Positions 51,781 through 61,427 of a stretch of DNA of 64,000 nucleotides are shown here, piece after piece. A model generated the notes under the pieces. It saw only the letters and a program-made list of their open reading frames with translations. It ran no database searches and was not told the DNA's origin. The stretch's first letter is position 1. Every line of letters begins with the position of its first letter. Origin of the DNA: Alphaproteobacteria bacterium LSUCC0684 (GTDB lineage Bacteria > Pseudomonadota > Alphaproteobacteria > Puniceispirillales > UBA1172); assembly GCA_041228335.1 (NCBI GenBank), contig CP166130.1:1698638-1762637 (forward strand), given 5' to 3'. Both the position numbers and the translations under genes were made by a program.

Positions 51781-53496
51781 ATGGCTGAAGCTGCTAGCAT
51801 GGATGAAAAGAACGGCTCCCTGACCCTTGCCCAGGGCACAGGTCCTCTTTCAAGCATTCGCCGTATGACCGCTGACCCCAGCATCAAGAAATCGATGCCG
51901 ATGATCATTTCGGTCATTGCGCTGACGGTCGGTCTTGTCATGTACATGTTCATCCAGAAACCTGCCGTGACCACGCTTTATGCCTCCCTGCCCGATGCCG
52001 AAAAAGCCCGTGTCGTCGAAGCCCTGCGCAATGGCGGCATGGATGTGAGCGTCGATCCCACCACCGGCGATGTGCTGGTCCCGGTCAGAGACTATCACAG
52101 TTCAAGGATCATGCTGGCAGCGCAGGGACTGCCGACATCCGTGCCCGAAGGCTATTCCGGGATCGGTGATATTCCCCTAGGTGCCAGCCGTTCGGTTGAA
52201 AACGTCAAGATCAGGCAGGCCCAGGAAATGGAACTGGCCCGATCGATCAGTGAAATCGACGGCGTTGTCGCCGCCAGAGTGCATCTGGCCATACCTGAAA
52301 AGTCGGTTTTTGCGCGTTCAGCCGTGCCGCCAAGCGCCTCGGTCTTCATGCAGATGAGCAATGGAAGGACCCTGGGCCAGCATCAGGTCAGCGCGATTGT
52401 GCATCTTGTCTCCTCCTCTGTTCCGAGCATGGCAAAGAGCGATGTGACGATTGTCGATCAATATGGAAACCTGCTTTCCAAACCTGTCGATGATCCGTCC
52501 AACGCCCTTTCCGACAGCGAGCTTGAACATCGCATGAAACTGGAGCAGATCTACCGCGCCCGCATCATCTCCCTTGTCTCCCCCATTGTCGGGGCCGGGA
52601 ATGTGACAGCGCAGGTCAATCTGGAGATGGATTTCACCCGCAGTGAAGTCACCGAAGAACTGGTTGACCCCGAAGCCAACGCCCTGCGCAGCAGCCAGTC
52701 CAGTCTCGACGTGACGGCAAATGCAGGTGCCAAGGGCATCCCGGGCGCAACCACCAACAGCCCGCCAGCCGCCACCGAACTCAAAAGCGATTTCACCAAT
52801 CAAGGCAGCTCCGGCGGCGGCGTGCAGACACGATCTTCAAACGAGGTGCGGAATTTTGAGGTCAGCCGCACGATTTCCACCACCAGGAAACCGTCCAACC
52901 AGATCACCAATATTCAGGCCGCCGTGCTGGTGCGCGAGATGGTCGTGGAAAACCCGGATACGGGCGAGAAAACCGTTGAAAAGATCCCGCCTGAAAAACT
53001 GAAGGAACTCGAAGCCCTCATCGCCGATGCCATCGGCATCAATCCGGAACGTGGTGACCGCCTGACCGTGAGCAGCTCGACCTTCGTGTCCGTCATCGAA
53101 GGCTTTGAGAAGCCATGGTTTGAAATGGACTGGGCCGTCAACCTGATGAAGCAGAGCATGACGCTCTTGATCATGGGTGTTATCATCCTCGGGGTGATTC
53201 GCCCGATGATCAACCGGATCATGGTTCCGATTGCCCCCGGCAAGCCCGGAGAAGCGCTGGTGCATATGGAAGACGAGCCTGATATGGATCAAGTTGAAAT
53301 CGGCGAAGGCGAGAGCCTTGAGGACATCAAGTCCAAGCTCAAGCCGAAGAAAGCCTCCATCTCCGCGGAGATGCTGGACACCGCCAACACCTATGACGAC
53401 AAGGTGGCCGTGATCCGGATGATCGTCAGCGACGAAGCCGGCCGTGTCTCCAACGTCTTCAAGGCCATGATGAAACCTGACCTGGATGCCCGCTAG
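51781..53496 (+). CDS. fliF: Flagellar MS-ring protein FliF
   Basis: A 571-residue membrane ring protein. It has two transmembrane segments (about residues 40-56 and 455-472), the ring-building motifs KIRQAQEMELARSISEIDGV and ARVHLAIPEKSVFARS in the periplasmic domain, and the C-terminal FliG-binding tail. It forms the MS ring, the platform of the basal body. The gene lies 35 bases after fliE. Confidence 0.95.
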   Translation: MAEAASMDEKNGSLTLAQGTGPLSSIRRMTADPSIKKSMPMIISVIALTVGLVMYMFIQKPAVTTLYASLPDAEKARVVEALRNGGMDVSVDPTTGDVLVPVRDYHSSRIMLAAQGLPTSVPEGYSGIGDIPLGASRSVENVKIRQAQEMELARSISEIDGVVAARVHLAIPEKSVFARSAVPPSASVFMQMSNGRTLGQHQVSAIVHLVSSSVPSMAKSDVTIVDQYGNLLSKPVDDPSNALSDSELEHRMKLEQIYRARIISLVSPIVGAGNVTAQVNLEMDFTRSEVTEELVDPEANALRSSQSSLDVTANAGAKGIPGATTNSPPAATELKSDFTNQGSSGGGVQTRSSNEVRNFEVSRTISTTRKPSNQITNIQAAVLVREMVVENPDTGEKTVEKIPPEKLKELEALIADAIGINPERGDRLTVSSSTFVSVIEGFEKPWFEMDWAVNLMKQSMTLLIMGVIILGVIRPMINRIMVPIAPGKPGEALVHMEDEPDMDQVEIGEGESLEDIKSKLKPKKASISAEMLDTANTYDDKVAVIRMIVSDEAGRVSNVFKAMMKPDLDAR

Positions 53497-53539
53497 GCCT
53501 GATATCCGGCAGAAGCAGTGATTAAGAGAGGATAGACAA

Positions 53540-54577
53540 ATGGCAGAGACCGATAATCAGGATAATGAACCTTCCGTCTTCGACACGCTGACGGGCACCC
53601 ATAAATCGGCAATCCTGATGATGCTCTTGGGGGAAGATGAAGCCTCGGAGATCCTGCGCAATCTCTCCCCACGCGAAGTCCAGCATCTGGGCCGGGCCAT
53701 GTATTCGGTGCAGGGACTTGATCAGGAAACCGTCAACAAGGTCCTGGATGAGTTTCTTGCCATCATCAAGGAACAGACAAGTCTCGGCCTCGGTGCCGGG
53801 AACTATATCCGGGTGGTGCTCAACAAGGCACTTGGAGAAGACAAGGCCCAGTCGGTGCTGAGCCGCATCACGCCGTCGAGCAACAACCAGCCGATAGAAA
53901 TTCTGGACTGGATGGATTCAAAATCGATCGCCGAGCTGATTGCCGATGAGCATCCGCAGATCATCGCGCTGATCATCTCCTATCTTGATTACGGTGTCGG
54001 CGCGGACGTTCTCGGCCTTCTGCCTGAAGATCTCCAGCCTGATGTGGTGGCGCGTATCGCCACCCTCGAGACGGTGCAGCCTGACGCGCTCAAGGAGCTT
54101 GAACTTGTCATGCAGAAGAAGTTTGCCGCCAACACCAACCTCCGGGCATCGCAGGTCGGCGGTGTTCAGGCCGCGGCGAAGATCATGAACTTCACCAAAC
54201 AGGCCATGGAAGCCCGGATCATGAAATCCCTCGGCAAGGAGGACAAGGCGCTCATGGTCTCCATTCAGGAAAGCATGTTCGTCTTCGACAACCTCATCAT
54301 GTCCGACGACAAGTCGCTGCAGACGCTGCTCCGGAATGTGGATACCGAGGATCTCGTGCTGGCGCTCAAGGGTGCGGACGAGCCGCTTCGGGAAAAGCTC
54401 TTCTCCTGTATGTCGTCGCGTGCGGCGGCCAACCTTCAGGACGAAATGGAAGCCCTTGGCCCTGTCCGTCTCACCGAAGTGCAGGAAGCCCAGAAACGCA
54501 TCATCAATGTGGCGCGGCGTCTTTCCGATGAAGGCTCGATCGTGCTGGCCGGACGCGGCGGTGATGATTTTGTCTAG
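53540..54577 (+). CDS. fliG: Flagellar motor switch protein FliG
   Basis: A 345-residue rotor protein. It has the ARM/hinge signature (EHPQIIALIISYLD) and the C-terminal torque helix region (KSLQTLLRNVDTEDLVLALK and FSCMSSRAAANLQDEME). It binds FliF and interacts with the stator. The gene starts 43 bases after fliF, with a clear Shine-Dalgarno sequence (GAGAGGA). Confidence 0.96.
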   Translation: MAETDNQDNEPSVFDTLTGTHKSAILMMLLGEDEASEILRNLSPREVQHLGRAMYSVQGLDQETVNKVLDEFLAIIKEQTSLGLGAGNYIRVVLNKALGEDKAQSVLSRITPSSNNQPIEILDWMDSKSIAELIADEHPQIIALIISYLDYGVGADVLGLLPEDLQPDVVARIATLETVQPDALKELELVMQKKFAANTNLRASQVGGVQAAAKIMNFTKQAMEARIMKSLGKEDKALMVSIQESMFVFDNLIMSDDKSLQTLLRNVDTEDLVLALKGADEPLREKLFSCMSSRAAANLQDEMEALGPVRLTEVQEAQKRIINVARRLSDEGSIVLAGRGGDDFV

Positions 54578-54583
54578 AACGTG

Positions 54584-55798
54584 ATGTGGGACCGGCACGC
54601 CATGATGACCGCCAGCGCAGAAAATCAAGCTCATGAAGATCAGGTGGATGCCCCACTTGATCGGGCTGAAATCCTGCGTCTGGTCAAGGCCTCACGCAAT
54701 GCCGGATACAACCGGTCAGAGGAGGCCTTCACCCAGCCGAAACAGGATTTCAAGCCTCTTTCCATCAAGGAAATGGCGGCGCTGAGCGCAATGGTAGCCC
54801 GGGAAAAGGCAGCGGCTGAAGCCACATCTTCAACCGAACCTTCATCGGCTGAAGATGCGGCGGCGGATCACCCTCTCCCCGAAGACAAGGTTTCAGCAGC
54901 GGAAGAGAATGCCGATCAAACAGCGCCCGAAACCAGCCGTGAAGAGGCCGCTGAAACCGCGATTGCCGACCCGCAGGCGAAGGCCGGGGATGAGGCGGCT
55001 GCTGATACGGAAGATGACGCGCCCGATGAGAGCGGCAACCCCCCCCAGGATGCCAGTTCCCCGGAAAGTATCGAGACCATCGGCGAGCAGGTGAACAAGG
55101 CCGCGGAAACGGCGGATGAGAGCGCCCCCGAAGATGCCGGATCCTTTGATGAGATCAAGGCCCGGATGGATGCTGTCTCCCGGCTCAAGCCAAATGAGGA
55201 AGGCGCGGCCGAGCACCCCGAATATCAGCGCGGCTATGAGGAAGGCCGCAAGGCTGTTCTGGCGGAAAAAGAAGCCGAAATGAATGATGCCATCGCCGCC
55301 TTCACCGCCGCCACCGAAGCGCTCAGCAAAGATGAAAACATTGATCTTTCCCAGCTTTCGCCTGCGATCAGCCGGGCCATCATGGAACTTGCCAGCGAAC
55401 GGGCCGGGATTGCCATCGACGCGCACCCGGATGCCTTTGCGGTGCGGATTGAGACCATGGTAAAGCGTATTCGCAACCGGGTGGACGAGCCCTATATCCG
55501 CCTTCATCCGGAAGATGCGAAGATTATCGGGGAAACCCTCGGGGAGATGCTAAGCCCGAGAGTTATCCATATCATCGCCGATGAAAACCTGAACCGCGGC
55601 GATGCGCGGATTGATGTCGGCTCGATCGGCATCATGGACCTGATCTCGTCCCGGATGGCGGATGAAACCGGCGCGAAAGAATCCCCCGGGGCTGCCGATA
55701 AAGGCAAGGTGAAATCCAGCGGCAAAGACGAAAATCAGGACACAGGCAAAGACGAGGATACCCCCCCGGAAGCAGAGGAGGACGCCAAGCATGACTAG
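54584..55798 (+). CDS. fliH: FliH-like export ATPase regulator with a long acidic insert
   Basis: A 404-residue protein in the fliH position. The C-terminal part (from about residue 215) matches FliH (YQRGYEEGRKAVLAEKE; VRIETMVKRIRNRVDEPYIR). The N-terminal 200 residues are an extremely acidic, Ala/Glu/Asp-rich low-complexity segment, and another acidic tail follows. FliH binds FliI and the C ring. Starts at 54581 (GTG), 54602 or 54605 are possible; none has a clear Shine-Dalgarno sequence. Confidence 0.82.
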   Translation: MWDRHAMMTASAENQAHEDQVDAPLDRAEILRLVKASRNAGYNRSEEAFTQPKQDFKPLSIKEMAALSAMVAREKAAAEATSSTEPSSAEDAAADHPLPEDKVSAAEENADQTAPETSREEAAETAIADPQAKAGDEAAADTEDDAPDESGNPPQDASSPESIETIGEQVNKAAETADESAPEDAGSFDEIKARMDAVSRLKPNEEGAAEHPEYQRGYEEGRKAVLAEKEAEMNDAIAAFTAATEALSKDENIDLSQLSPAISRAIMELASERAGIAIDAHPDAFAVRIETMVKRIRNRVDEPYIRLHPEDAKIIGETLGEMLSPRVIHIIADENLNRGDARIDVGSIGIMDLISSRMADETGAKESPGAADKGKVKSSGKDENQDTGKDEDTPPEAEEDAKHD

Positions 55799-57116
55799 CC
55801 TTGCCAGCAAAGTCCTCAACACCATTGACCAGATTTCCATCGACCGGCCGGAAAAACATTTCGGCCAGGTCAGCCGCTTTGACGGCCAGTTTGTCGAATG
55901 CGACGGTTTCCCGGCGCCGATCGGATCACTCTGCCATATCGACACGATCACCGGCACCACGGCACTGGCCGAGATCATCGGCTTCAAGGATGGCCGCAAC
56001 ATGCTTGCCATGCTCGATCATGACGCCAAAATCTGCGACGGGGCGATGGTCCAGCTGATCAATACCGGCCATGATATCGACGTTGGCGACGGGTTGCTGG
56101 GGCGCGTCACCGATGCGATCGGCCAGGCGCTCGACGGGCCTCCCATCACCGGGCTTAACGACAAATGGCCGCTTGCCGGCAAACCGCTCAACCCGCTCAA
56201 ACGCAACCTGATCAAGACGCCCATCGATGTCGGGATCAAGGCGATCAACGGGCTCATGACCATCGGCCAGGGGCAGCGCATGGGGATCGTCGCCGGGTCC
56301 GGGGTCGGGAAATCGGTGCTGCTGGCCATGATGAGCCGCTACACCAATGCCGATATCGTCGTCATCGGGCTGATCGGGGAACGCAGCCGCGAAGTCGGCG
56401 GGTTCGTCAACAGTGTCCTTGATGACGCCTCAAGGCGCCGGACCACCATGGTGGCTGTGCCGGCGGACCGCTCCCCCCTCCTCCGTATCCGGGCCGCCGA
56501 ACGTGCCACCGCGATTGCCGAATATTTCCGCGACAAAGGAAAAAACGTGCTTCTGATCATGGATTCCCTCACCCGGGTTGCCCATGCCCAGCGCGAGATC
56601 GGGCTTTCCATGGGCGAACAGCCGACATCGAAAGGATATCCGCCGTCGGTGGTCTCGCTCCTGCCGCGCCTGATCGAACGTGCCGGCACGGATATAGGCG
56701 ACAAAGGGTCGATCACCGCCTTTTATACCGTGCTGGCCGATGGCGATGACGGCAATGACCCGGTGGTGGATACCTCGCGCGCCATTCTGGATGGTCATGT
56801 CGTGCTGTCGCGCATGCAGGCACAGATGGGGATTTATCCAGCCATCGATGTCTCGCTTTCGGTGAGCCGGGTGATGAATGAAATCACGAGCCTTGAGCAT
56901 CAGGAAATGGCCCGGCAGTTCAAGCGCATGGTTGCGCTCTATCTTGAAAACCGTGACCTGATCCTGATGGGGGGATACCGCCAGGGGCAGGACCCGGAAC
57001 TTGACCGCGCGGTGCAGCTCTGGCCCGCGCTCATGGGATTCATCCAGCAGCCCGAACAGGAAAAGGCCAATATCCAGACCAGTATCGAAAGCCTTTCCGC
57101 CCTGATGCCGAAATAA
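55791..57116 (+). CDS. fliI: Flagellum-specific export ATPase FliI
   Basis: A 441-residue ATPase of the F1/V1-beta-like type. The Walker A GSGVGKS lies near residues 169-175, and MDSLTRVAHAQREIGLSMGE and ERAGTDIGDKGSITAFYTVL follow. It energises type III export with FliH and FliJ. It overlaps fliH by eight bases. Confidence 0.96.
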   Translation: MTSLASKVLNTIDQISIDRPEKHFGQVSRFDGQFVECDGFPAPIGSLCHIDTITGTTALAEIIGFKDGRNMLAMLDHDAKICDGAMVQLINTGHDIDVGDGLLGRVTDAIGQALDGPPITGLNDKWPLAGKPLNPLKRNLIKTPIDVGIKAINGLMTIGQGQRMGIVAGSGVGKSVLLAMMSRYTNADIVVIGLIGERSREVGGFVNSVLDDASRRRTTMVAVPADRSPLLRIRAAERATAIAEYFRDKGKNVLLIMDSLTRVAHAQREIGLSMGEQPTSKGYPPSVVSLLPRLIERAGTDIGDKGSITAFYTVLADGDDGNDPVVDTSRAILDGHVVLSRMQAQMGIYPAIDVSLSVSRVMNEITSLEHQEMARQFKRMVALYLENRDLILMGGYRQGQDPELDRAVQLWPALMGFIQQPEQEKANIQTSIESLSALMPK

Positions 57117-57120
57117 CCCC

Positions 57121-57546
57121 ATGTCCAAGCGTCGCAACCTTTTTCATCGTCTTGCCATGCGGGAGAAGATCACCGCCATGGCCCGGGCGGAAACCATCCG
57201 CACCCTTGATGATGAAATCCATAAAATCACCAGCATTAATGAAAAGCTTGAGCAGATGGCGCTGGAGACCAAGATCAAGGCCGGAACAACGACGATGATG
57301 GCGCTGCGTTCCGCCCAGCATTACGGCAGCAAAATCCATGAGCAGATGAAAGTCATTGAAAACAGGGTGAAATTCCTTGAAGAGGAACGCATCGAGGAAG
57401 CCCAGATCATGGGTCAGGCGCTCACCCGCCAGAAACATGCCACCGAGAAATCACGCCTGCAGCATATCCTCGAACGTGAGGAAATCGAAGAAAAGGCAGC
57501 GACCGACGTGCCCCGGCTCAACACCCCCGGTGCCGGCGGGCGCTAG
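57121..57546 (+). CDS. FliJ-like export chaperone
   Basis: A 141-residue coiled-coil protein directly after fliI. The helical heptads, size and position fit FliJ, the central stalk of the export ATPase. Sequence conservation of FliJ is low, so the call rests on context and predicted structure. Confidence 0.75.
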   Translation: MSKRRNLFHRLAMREKITAMARAETIRTLDDEIHKITSINEKLEQMALETKIKAGTTTMMALRSAQHYGSKIHEQMKVIENRVKFLEEERIEEAQIMGQALTRQKHATEKSRLQHILEREEIEEKAATDVPRLNTPGAGGR

Positions 57547-57559
57547 GCTTTGCCTATAT

Positions 57560-57575
57560 TGGCACTGATCTTGCA
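57560..57575 (+). promoter_or_regulatory. Sigma-54 promoter for fliK-fliLMN
   Basis: TGGCAC-TGATC-TTGCA, a perfect -24/-12 pair. The start would be near 57587, 31 bases before the fliK ATG at 57618. Confidence 0.85.
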
Positions 57576-57617
57576 CATTCCCGTGGCAGTAATTTCATCA
57601 AGGGATGCAGAAAGCGC

Positions 57618-59309
57618 ATGACGACCATCAGCACCATTCCAGCCAGAGCGGCTGATCTTGCCGTGGATTCAGGCAGCGTGGAAAACACCCCGATGGATGG
57701 TGCTTTCGCCATTTTCGCCGCCGTGCTCGCCACCATGTCCGCCCAGGAAGAGGCCCTGGAAGAGAATGGGCTCACAACAGGCACGGACGCGCCCGAACTC
57801 AATGCCGAAGACCTGCTTGACCAGATCATGGCAGATGAAAGTGTAAGTCCCTATATCGATCTCAAGGACCGCAAGGATCTGCTGCCACTCCTGGACAAGA
57901 TACTCGAAAACCCGGACCAGATCGCCTCCATCGTCGATCTTGAAGACGTGCCAGCCATCTGGGCAGATCTTGCTCAAGCCAGAATGAAACAGGAGATGCC
58001 AGCGGATACGGCCGAAGCCATGATCCCAGCGCCAAACTCAACACAAGTGGCAGGGCAAGGCCTGGCCGCTGAAAGAATTTTCACCGCCAGCTTGATCTCA
58101 ACACCGGTCTCTGCCCCGCGGGGACGCTACGATCAGCCCAGAAACCCGGTGCAGGCGCTGGCCGCGATCATCCGCAAGATCACCCCGCCGAAAGCGCAGG
58201 CAGAAATTGATCCTTCTGTCTACGGCCCGTTTCCGAAGAACAGCGCCGCTGCCGATGCGGTGAAAGCCCAACTACAAGCGCATAAAGAGATCAATCCGGT
58301 GATTGCCACGACCGAAGGGAAGATTGCCTCTTCTCCGGTTTCCGCCGAGACGGCCGCCCCGCGCGTGACCGACCATAAGGTCTATGGTCCGTTTCCTGAA
58401 AACAGCACCGCTGCCGATGCGGTGAAAGCCCAGCTACAAGCACATAAAGAAATCAATCCCGTGATTGCATCCGCCCCGCGCGTGACGGACCCTGCGGTTT
58501 ACGGCCCATTTGCGAAGGAGGCCGCCGGTACCGACGAGGTGAAAGCCCATGTTCAGAAACTGGACGCGCCCGCGCCGGGCGTGCCGGAGGTGCCGTTTGT
58601 TAAACCTGCCCTGCTGAAAGCCGCATCCCTCCGGATGACGGGTGCTGCCGCCGATCATGAAATGCTGGCCGCGGAAAGCCAGGGTTCAACCCAGCAGGCA
58701 TCGAGCCTGCGGCCGTCCCTTGCGCCAAATGGTGCCCATAACCCTGCCCAGGCCAGCGCCACGACCTTCACCATGTCGGGCGGCGAGAACGGCGGGCAGT
58801 TCAGGCAGAACCAGCAGTCGCCGTCCGGTCTTGATACTCGGATGGGGCTTGATCAGGGCCGTGACGCACGGCTCTTTCGTCTCAGCGTATCGGATCACGG
58901 CTGGCAGGATCGCCTCATCCGGCATATCCATGCCAGCAGGAATGACGGTATGGATGAAAAAATCACGGTTCAGCTGCAGCCGCGGACACTTGGACGGCTG
59001 ACGCTCAATATCAGCGTCATCGGCAACACCACCTCGGTGCAGATCGTGGCCAGCACCGCCGAGGCCGCGGCCATGCTCCAGGAACAGGAAGCAAAACTCC
59101 AGCAGGCCTTTGATCAGAACGGCCTCAGGCTCAGCAACATGCAGACCTCAACCCAGCACGGGGGACAGCAGCAAGGTCAAGAGGCAGGCGGCCGCAACAC
59201 CCGCAAGCGCGAGGCTGAAAACGCCTCCAAGATGGCATCATCCGATGAGAATTCATCGACTAAAATACAAGAAAATGCTAATAATGGTCAGATCAATATC
59301 CTGGCTTAG
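57618..59309 (+). CDS. fliK: Hook-length control protein FliK
   Basis: A 563-residue protein with the C-terminal FliK substrate-switch domain (KITVQLQPRTLGRLTLNISV; AEAAAMLQEQEAKLQQAFDQ). The middle holds three imperfect repeats containing YGPF...ADAVKAQLQAHKEINPVI, at DNA positions near 58216, 58378 and 58495. Length control matters here because the hook subunit is giant. It is longer than the usual ~400 residues. Confidence 0.9.
   Translation: MTTISTIPARAADLAVDSGSVENTPMDGAFAIFAAVLATMSAQEEALEENGLTTGTDAPELNAEDLLDQIMADESVSPYIDLKDRKDLLPLLDKILENPDQIASIVDLEDVPAIWADLAQARMKQEMPADTAEAMIPAPNSTQVAGQGLAAERIFTASLISTPVSAPRGRYDQPRNPVQALAAIIRKITPPKAQAEIDPSVYGPFPKNSAAADAVKAQLQAHKEINPVIATTEGKIASSPVSAETAAPRVTDHKVYGPFPENSTAADAVKAQLQAHKEINPVIASAPRVTDPAVYGPFAKEAAGTDEVKAHVQKLDAPAPGVPEVPFVKPALLKAASLRMTGAAADHEMLAAESQGSTQQASSLRPSLAPNGAHNPAQASATTFTMSGGENGGQFRQNQQSPSGLDTRMGLDQGRDARLFRLSVSDHGWQDRLIRHIHASRNDGMDEKITVQLQPRTLGRLTLNISVIGNTTSVQIVASTAEAAAMLQEQEAKLQQAFDQNGLRLSNMQTSTQHGGQQQGQEAGGRNTRKREAENASKMASSDENSSTKIQENANNGQINILA
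58216..58570 (+). repeat. Internal repeats in fliK
   Basis: Units of about 93 bases begin near 58216 and 58378 (162 bases apart) and are highly alike at the DNA level. A third, more diverged unit begins near 58495. The shared protein core is YGPF-x-ADAVKAQLQAHKEINPVI. Recent internal duplication is likely. Confidence 0.75.
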
Positions 59310-59332
59310 CATCGCAATATGAGGACATTGCT

Positions 59333-59914
59333 ATGGCAGACGAAAACGACGAAGAAAAGAAATCCGGCGGCCTGGTGCCCCTGCTTATCAAGATCGGCAT
59401 CTTCAGCGGCGTGCTTGTCGTCGGGCTGGTTGCCGGGTATTTCATTTTCAGCCCGGGCGGTGATGTCATCGAGAAGGAAGAGCTCGAGCAGATGATCGAG
59501 CGCAGCATCGTCGAGCGCGAGGAAGCCAAGGCGGCGGAAGAAGAAGCCAATGCCGACCCGTCGAAAGTGGCAAAGGAAACCCCTGAAGAGGAAACCTTTG
59601 CAACCATCTATTACGAGTTTGCCGGCACCTTCACCACCAATCTTGAAGGGTCGCGCAAGATGCTCCAGATCGGGATTGCGGTTTCAACCCAGTATGATGA
59701 TACCGTGATGCAGAATGTCGAAGCCCATGAACTTGGTCTGCGTTCCGCTATTCTGAACCGGATCGGCAGTTTCACCGAAGACCAGATCAAGGGCGAGGCC
59801 GGCCGCAAGATGCTGACCGAATCCCTCAAGGAAGTGCTGAACAAGGAACTCGAGGAACTCGAAGGATTTGGCGGCATCGAAAAAGTGCATTTCACCTCCT
59901 TTGTATTGCAATAA
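59333..59914 (+). CDS. fliL: Flagellar basal body-associated protein FliL
   Basis: A 193-residue membrane protein. One transmembrane segment lies near residues 15-37, followed by a charged linker, and the C-terminal FliL domain is typical (QIGIAVSTQYDDTVMQNVEA and AHELGLRSAILNRIGSFTED). It supports stator function. The gene lies 23 bases after fliK. Confidence 0.92.
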   Translation: MADENDEEKKSGGLVPLLIKIGIFSGVLVVGLVAGYFIFSPGGDVIEKEELEQMIERSIVEREEAKAAEEEANADPSKVAKETPEEETFATIYYEFAGTFTTNLEGSRKMLQIGIAVSTQYDDTVMQNVEAHELGLRSAILNRIGSFTEDQIKGEAGRKMLTESLKEVLNKELEELEGFGGIEKVHFTSFVLQ

Positions 59915-59937
59915 GATCAGATGAGACGAGGCCGAGA

Positions 59938-60912
59938 GTGACATCGACACGCAAACTTAGCTCAAGCGAAGTGAACGCCCTGATTGACGGCCTTCAGCAG
60001 GAAGGACCGAGCGGCGGCGCCGAAGCCGATGTGAGCAGCAGCGCTGAAGTGCGTTCCTTTCAGTTCGGCTCGGATGATCTGTCGCTGCTCGGGGATTATT
60101 ACGCGCTCAGGATGCTGAACGAGCGGTTTTCGCGTCTTGCCCGCAGTGTTTTCCTCCCCATGCTGCGGATTCAGCCGCGGATTTCCTCTTTTCCGCCGGA
60201 AGTGAAGACGTTTGATGAATATATCGCCGATGTCGACAATTTCCTCAGCCTTTCCATTTCCAAGATCGAAGAGTTGCGCGGCAGCATGATGCTCGTGCTC
60301 AACCCCTCTTTCATCTCGATCCTGACCAATTCCTTTTATGGCGGCAAGATTTCGACGCTGAAAAACAGGCGCAACGAATTCACCACCACCGAAGAGCGGG
60401 TCATCGAACTTGTCAATGAAGGGCTCAATACGGCGCTGGAAGAAGCCTGGAAAGATCTGACGCGGATCAGCATTCATCCCAGCACCCGTGAGGTCAACCC
60501 GCAATTTGCGTCCTTCGTGGATGGAAGCGATCTGGTGATCATCTGCTCTTTTGTGGTGCAGTTGCCGAATGTGGAAGCGGCAACCTTCGATATCATCTAC
60601 CCGCTCCAGACCCTGAAGCCGATTGCAAGCCAGCTCAGGTCACGCGTCCAGACCGATATGGTGGACGACAACAAATCCTGGCGTGAACGCATGGAACAGG
60701 CAGTGCTTGAAATTCCGCTCAAGATTGTTGCGCGGCTGGGCGAGCCAACCGTTTCAATGGGCAAACTCATCACCCTCAAGCAAGGCGACAGTTTCCCGAT
60801 GCAGATCAATGACGGCGTTGATGTCCTCCTCGAAGACAATATCATCTTCACCGGTGAAGTCGGTGAGATCAATGGTCAAGCCGCCGTCAAACTGACCGCC
60901 GCGGTAAGCTAG
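59938..60912 (+). CDS. fliM: Flagellar motor switch protein FliM
   Basis: A 324-residue C-ring protein. The N-terminal CheY-binding segment LSSSEVNALIDGL is present. The middle and the C-terminal SpoA domain (GEPTVSMGKLITLKQGD) are typical. It begins with GTG at 59938 since no ATG matches. It is 23 bases after fliL. Confidence 0.95.
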   Translation: MTSTRKLSSSEVNALIDGLQQEGPSGGAEADVSSSAEVRSFQFGSDDLSLLGDYYALRMLNERFSRLARSVFLPMLRIQPRISSFPPEVKTFDEYIADVDNFLSLSISKIEELRGSMMLVLNPSFISILTNSFYGGKISTLKNRRNEFTTTEERVIELVNEGLNTALEEAWKDLTRISIHPSTREVNPQFASFVDGSDLVIICSFVVQLPNVEAATFDIIYPLQTLKPIASQLRSRVQTDMVDDNKSWRERMEQAVLEIPLKIVARLGEPTVSMGKLITLKQGDSFPMQINDGVDVLLEDNIIFTGEVGEINGQAAVKLTAAVS

Positions 60913-60940
60913 GTTTTTTCGATCAGAAAAGGATAGGATC

Positions 60941-61273
60941 ATGGCCGAAGAAAACGAAACCGAAGATACAGAAGCCAAAGCCGAGGCCCCTGCAGGTGGC
61001 GGTGATCGCGTCAGTGTCGACAATCTCAGGGTGCTCGAGAATATCGACGTCAAACTGACGGTTGAAGTCGGCAGCACGGAAATCCGGATACGAGATCTGC
61101 TGCGGTTGAACGAGGGATCGGTGGTGGAACTCGATCGGCTCGCCGGTGATCCGCTTGATATTCTCGCCAATGGCACGATCATTGCCCGGGGCGAAGTTGT
61201 CATGGTCGGGGAACGGTTCGGGATCAGATTCAGCGAAATCGTCTCACCGGAAAAACGGATGGAAAATCTCTGA
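60941..61273 (+). CDS. fliN: Flagellar motor switch protein FliN
   Basis: A 110-residue protein with a charged N-terminal tail and one SpoA domain (VLENIDVKLTVEVGSTEIRI and GDPLDILANGTIIARGEVVM). It forms the base of the C ring. A strong Rho-independent terminator follows. Confidence 0.94.
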   Translation: MAEENETEDTEAKAEAPAGGGDRVSVDNLRVLENIDVKLTVEVGSTEIRIRDLLRLNEGSVVELDRLAGDPLDILANGTIIARGEVVMVGERFGIRFSEIVSPEKRMENL

Positions 61274-61293
61274 CCGGCCCGGGGCAAAGGCGT

Positions 61294-61332
61294 CGGTTTT
61301 CTGACAGCCCAACTGAAAACCGGCCTTTTTTT
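61294..61332 (+). terminator. Rho-independent terminator after fliN
   Basis: CGGTTTTC (61294-61301) pairs with GAAAACCG (61315-61322) around a 13-base loop and is followed after GCC by seven T residues. It closes the fliK-fliLMN unit. Confidence 0.8.
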
Positions 61333-61380
61333 AATAATTTTTCCAATATATACAGATAGTTATAATATAGTTTTCTGATC

Positions 61381-61396
61381 TGGCATGGGTTTTGCC
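61381..61396 (+). promoter_or_regulatory. Sigma-54 promoter for fliOPQR-flhB
   Basis: TGGCAT-GGGTT-TTGCC, with correct spacing. The start would be near 61408, 20 bases before the fliO ATG at 61428. It lies about 50 bases past the fliN terminator. Confidence 0.85.
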
Positions 61397-61427
61397 TTGC
61401 CTCTTCCATGTAAGTGGCGGGGTAACC

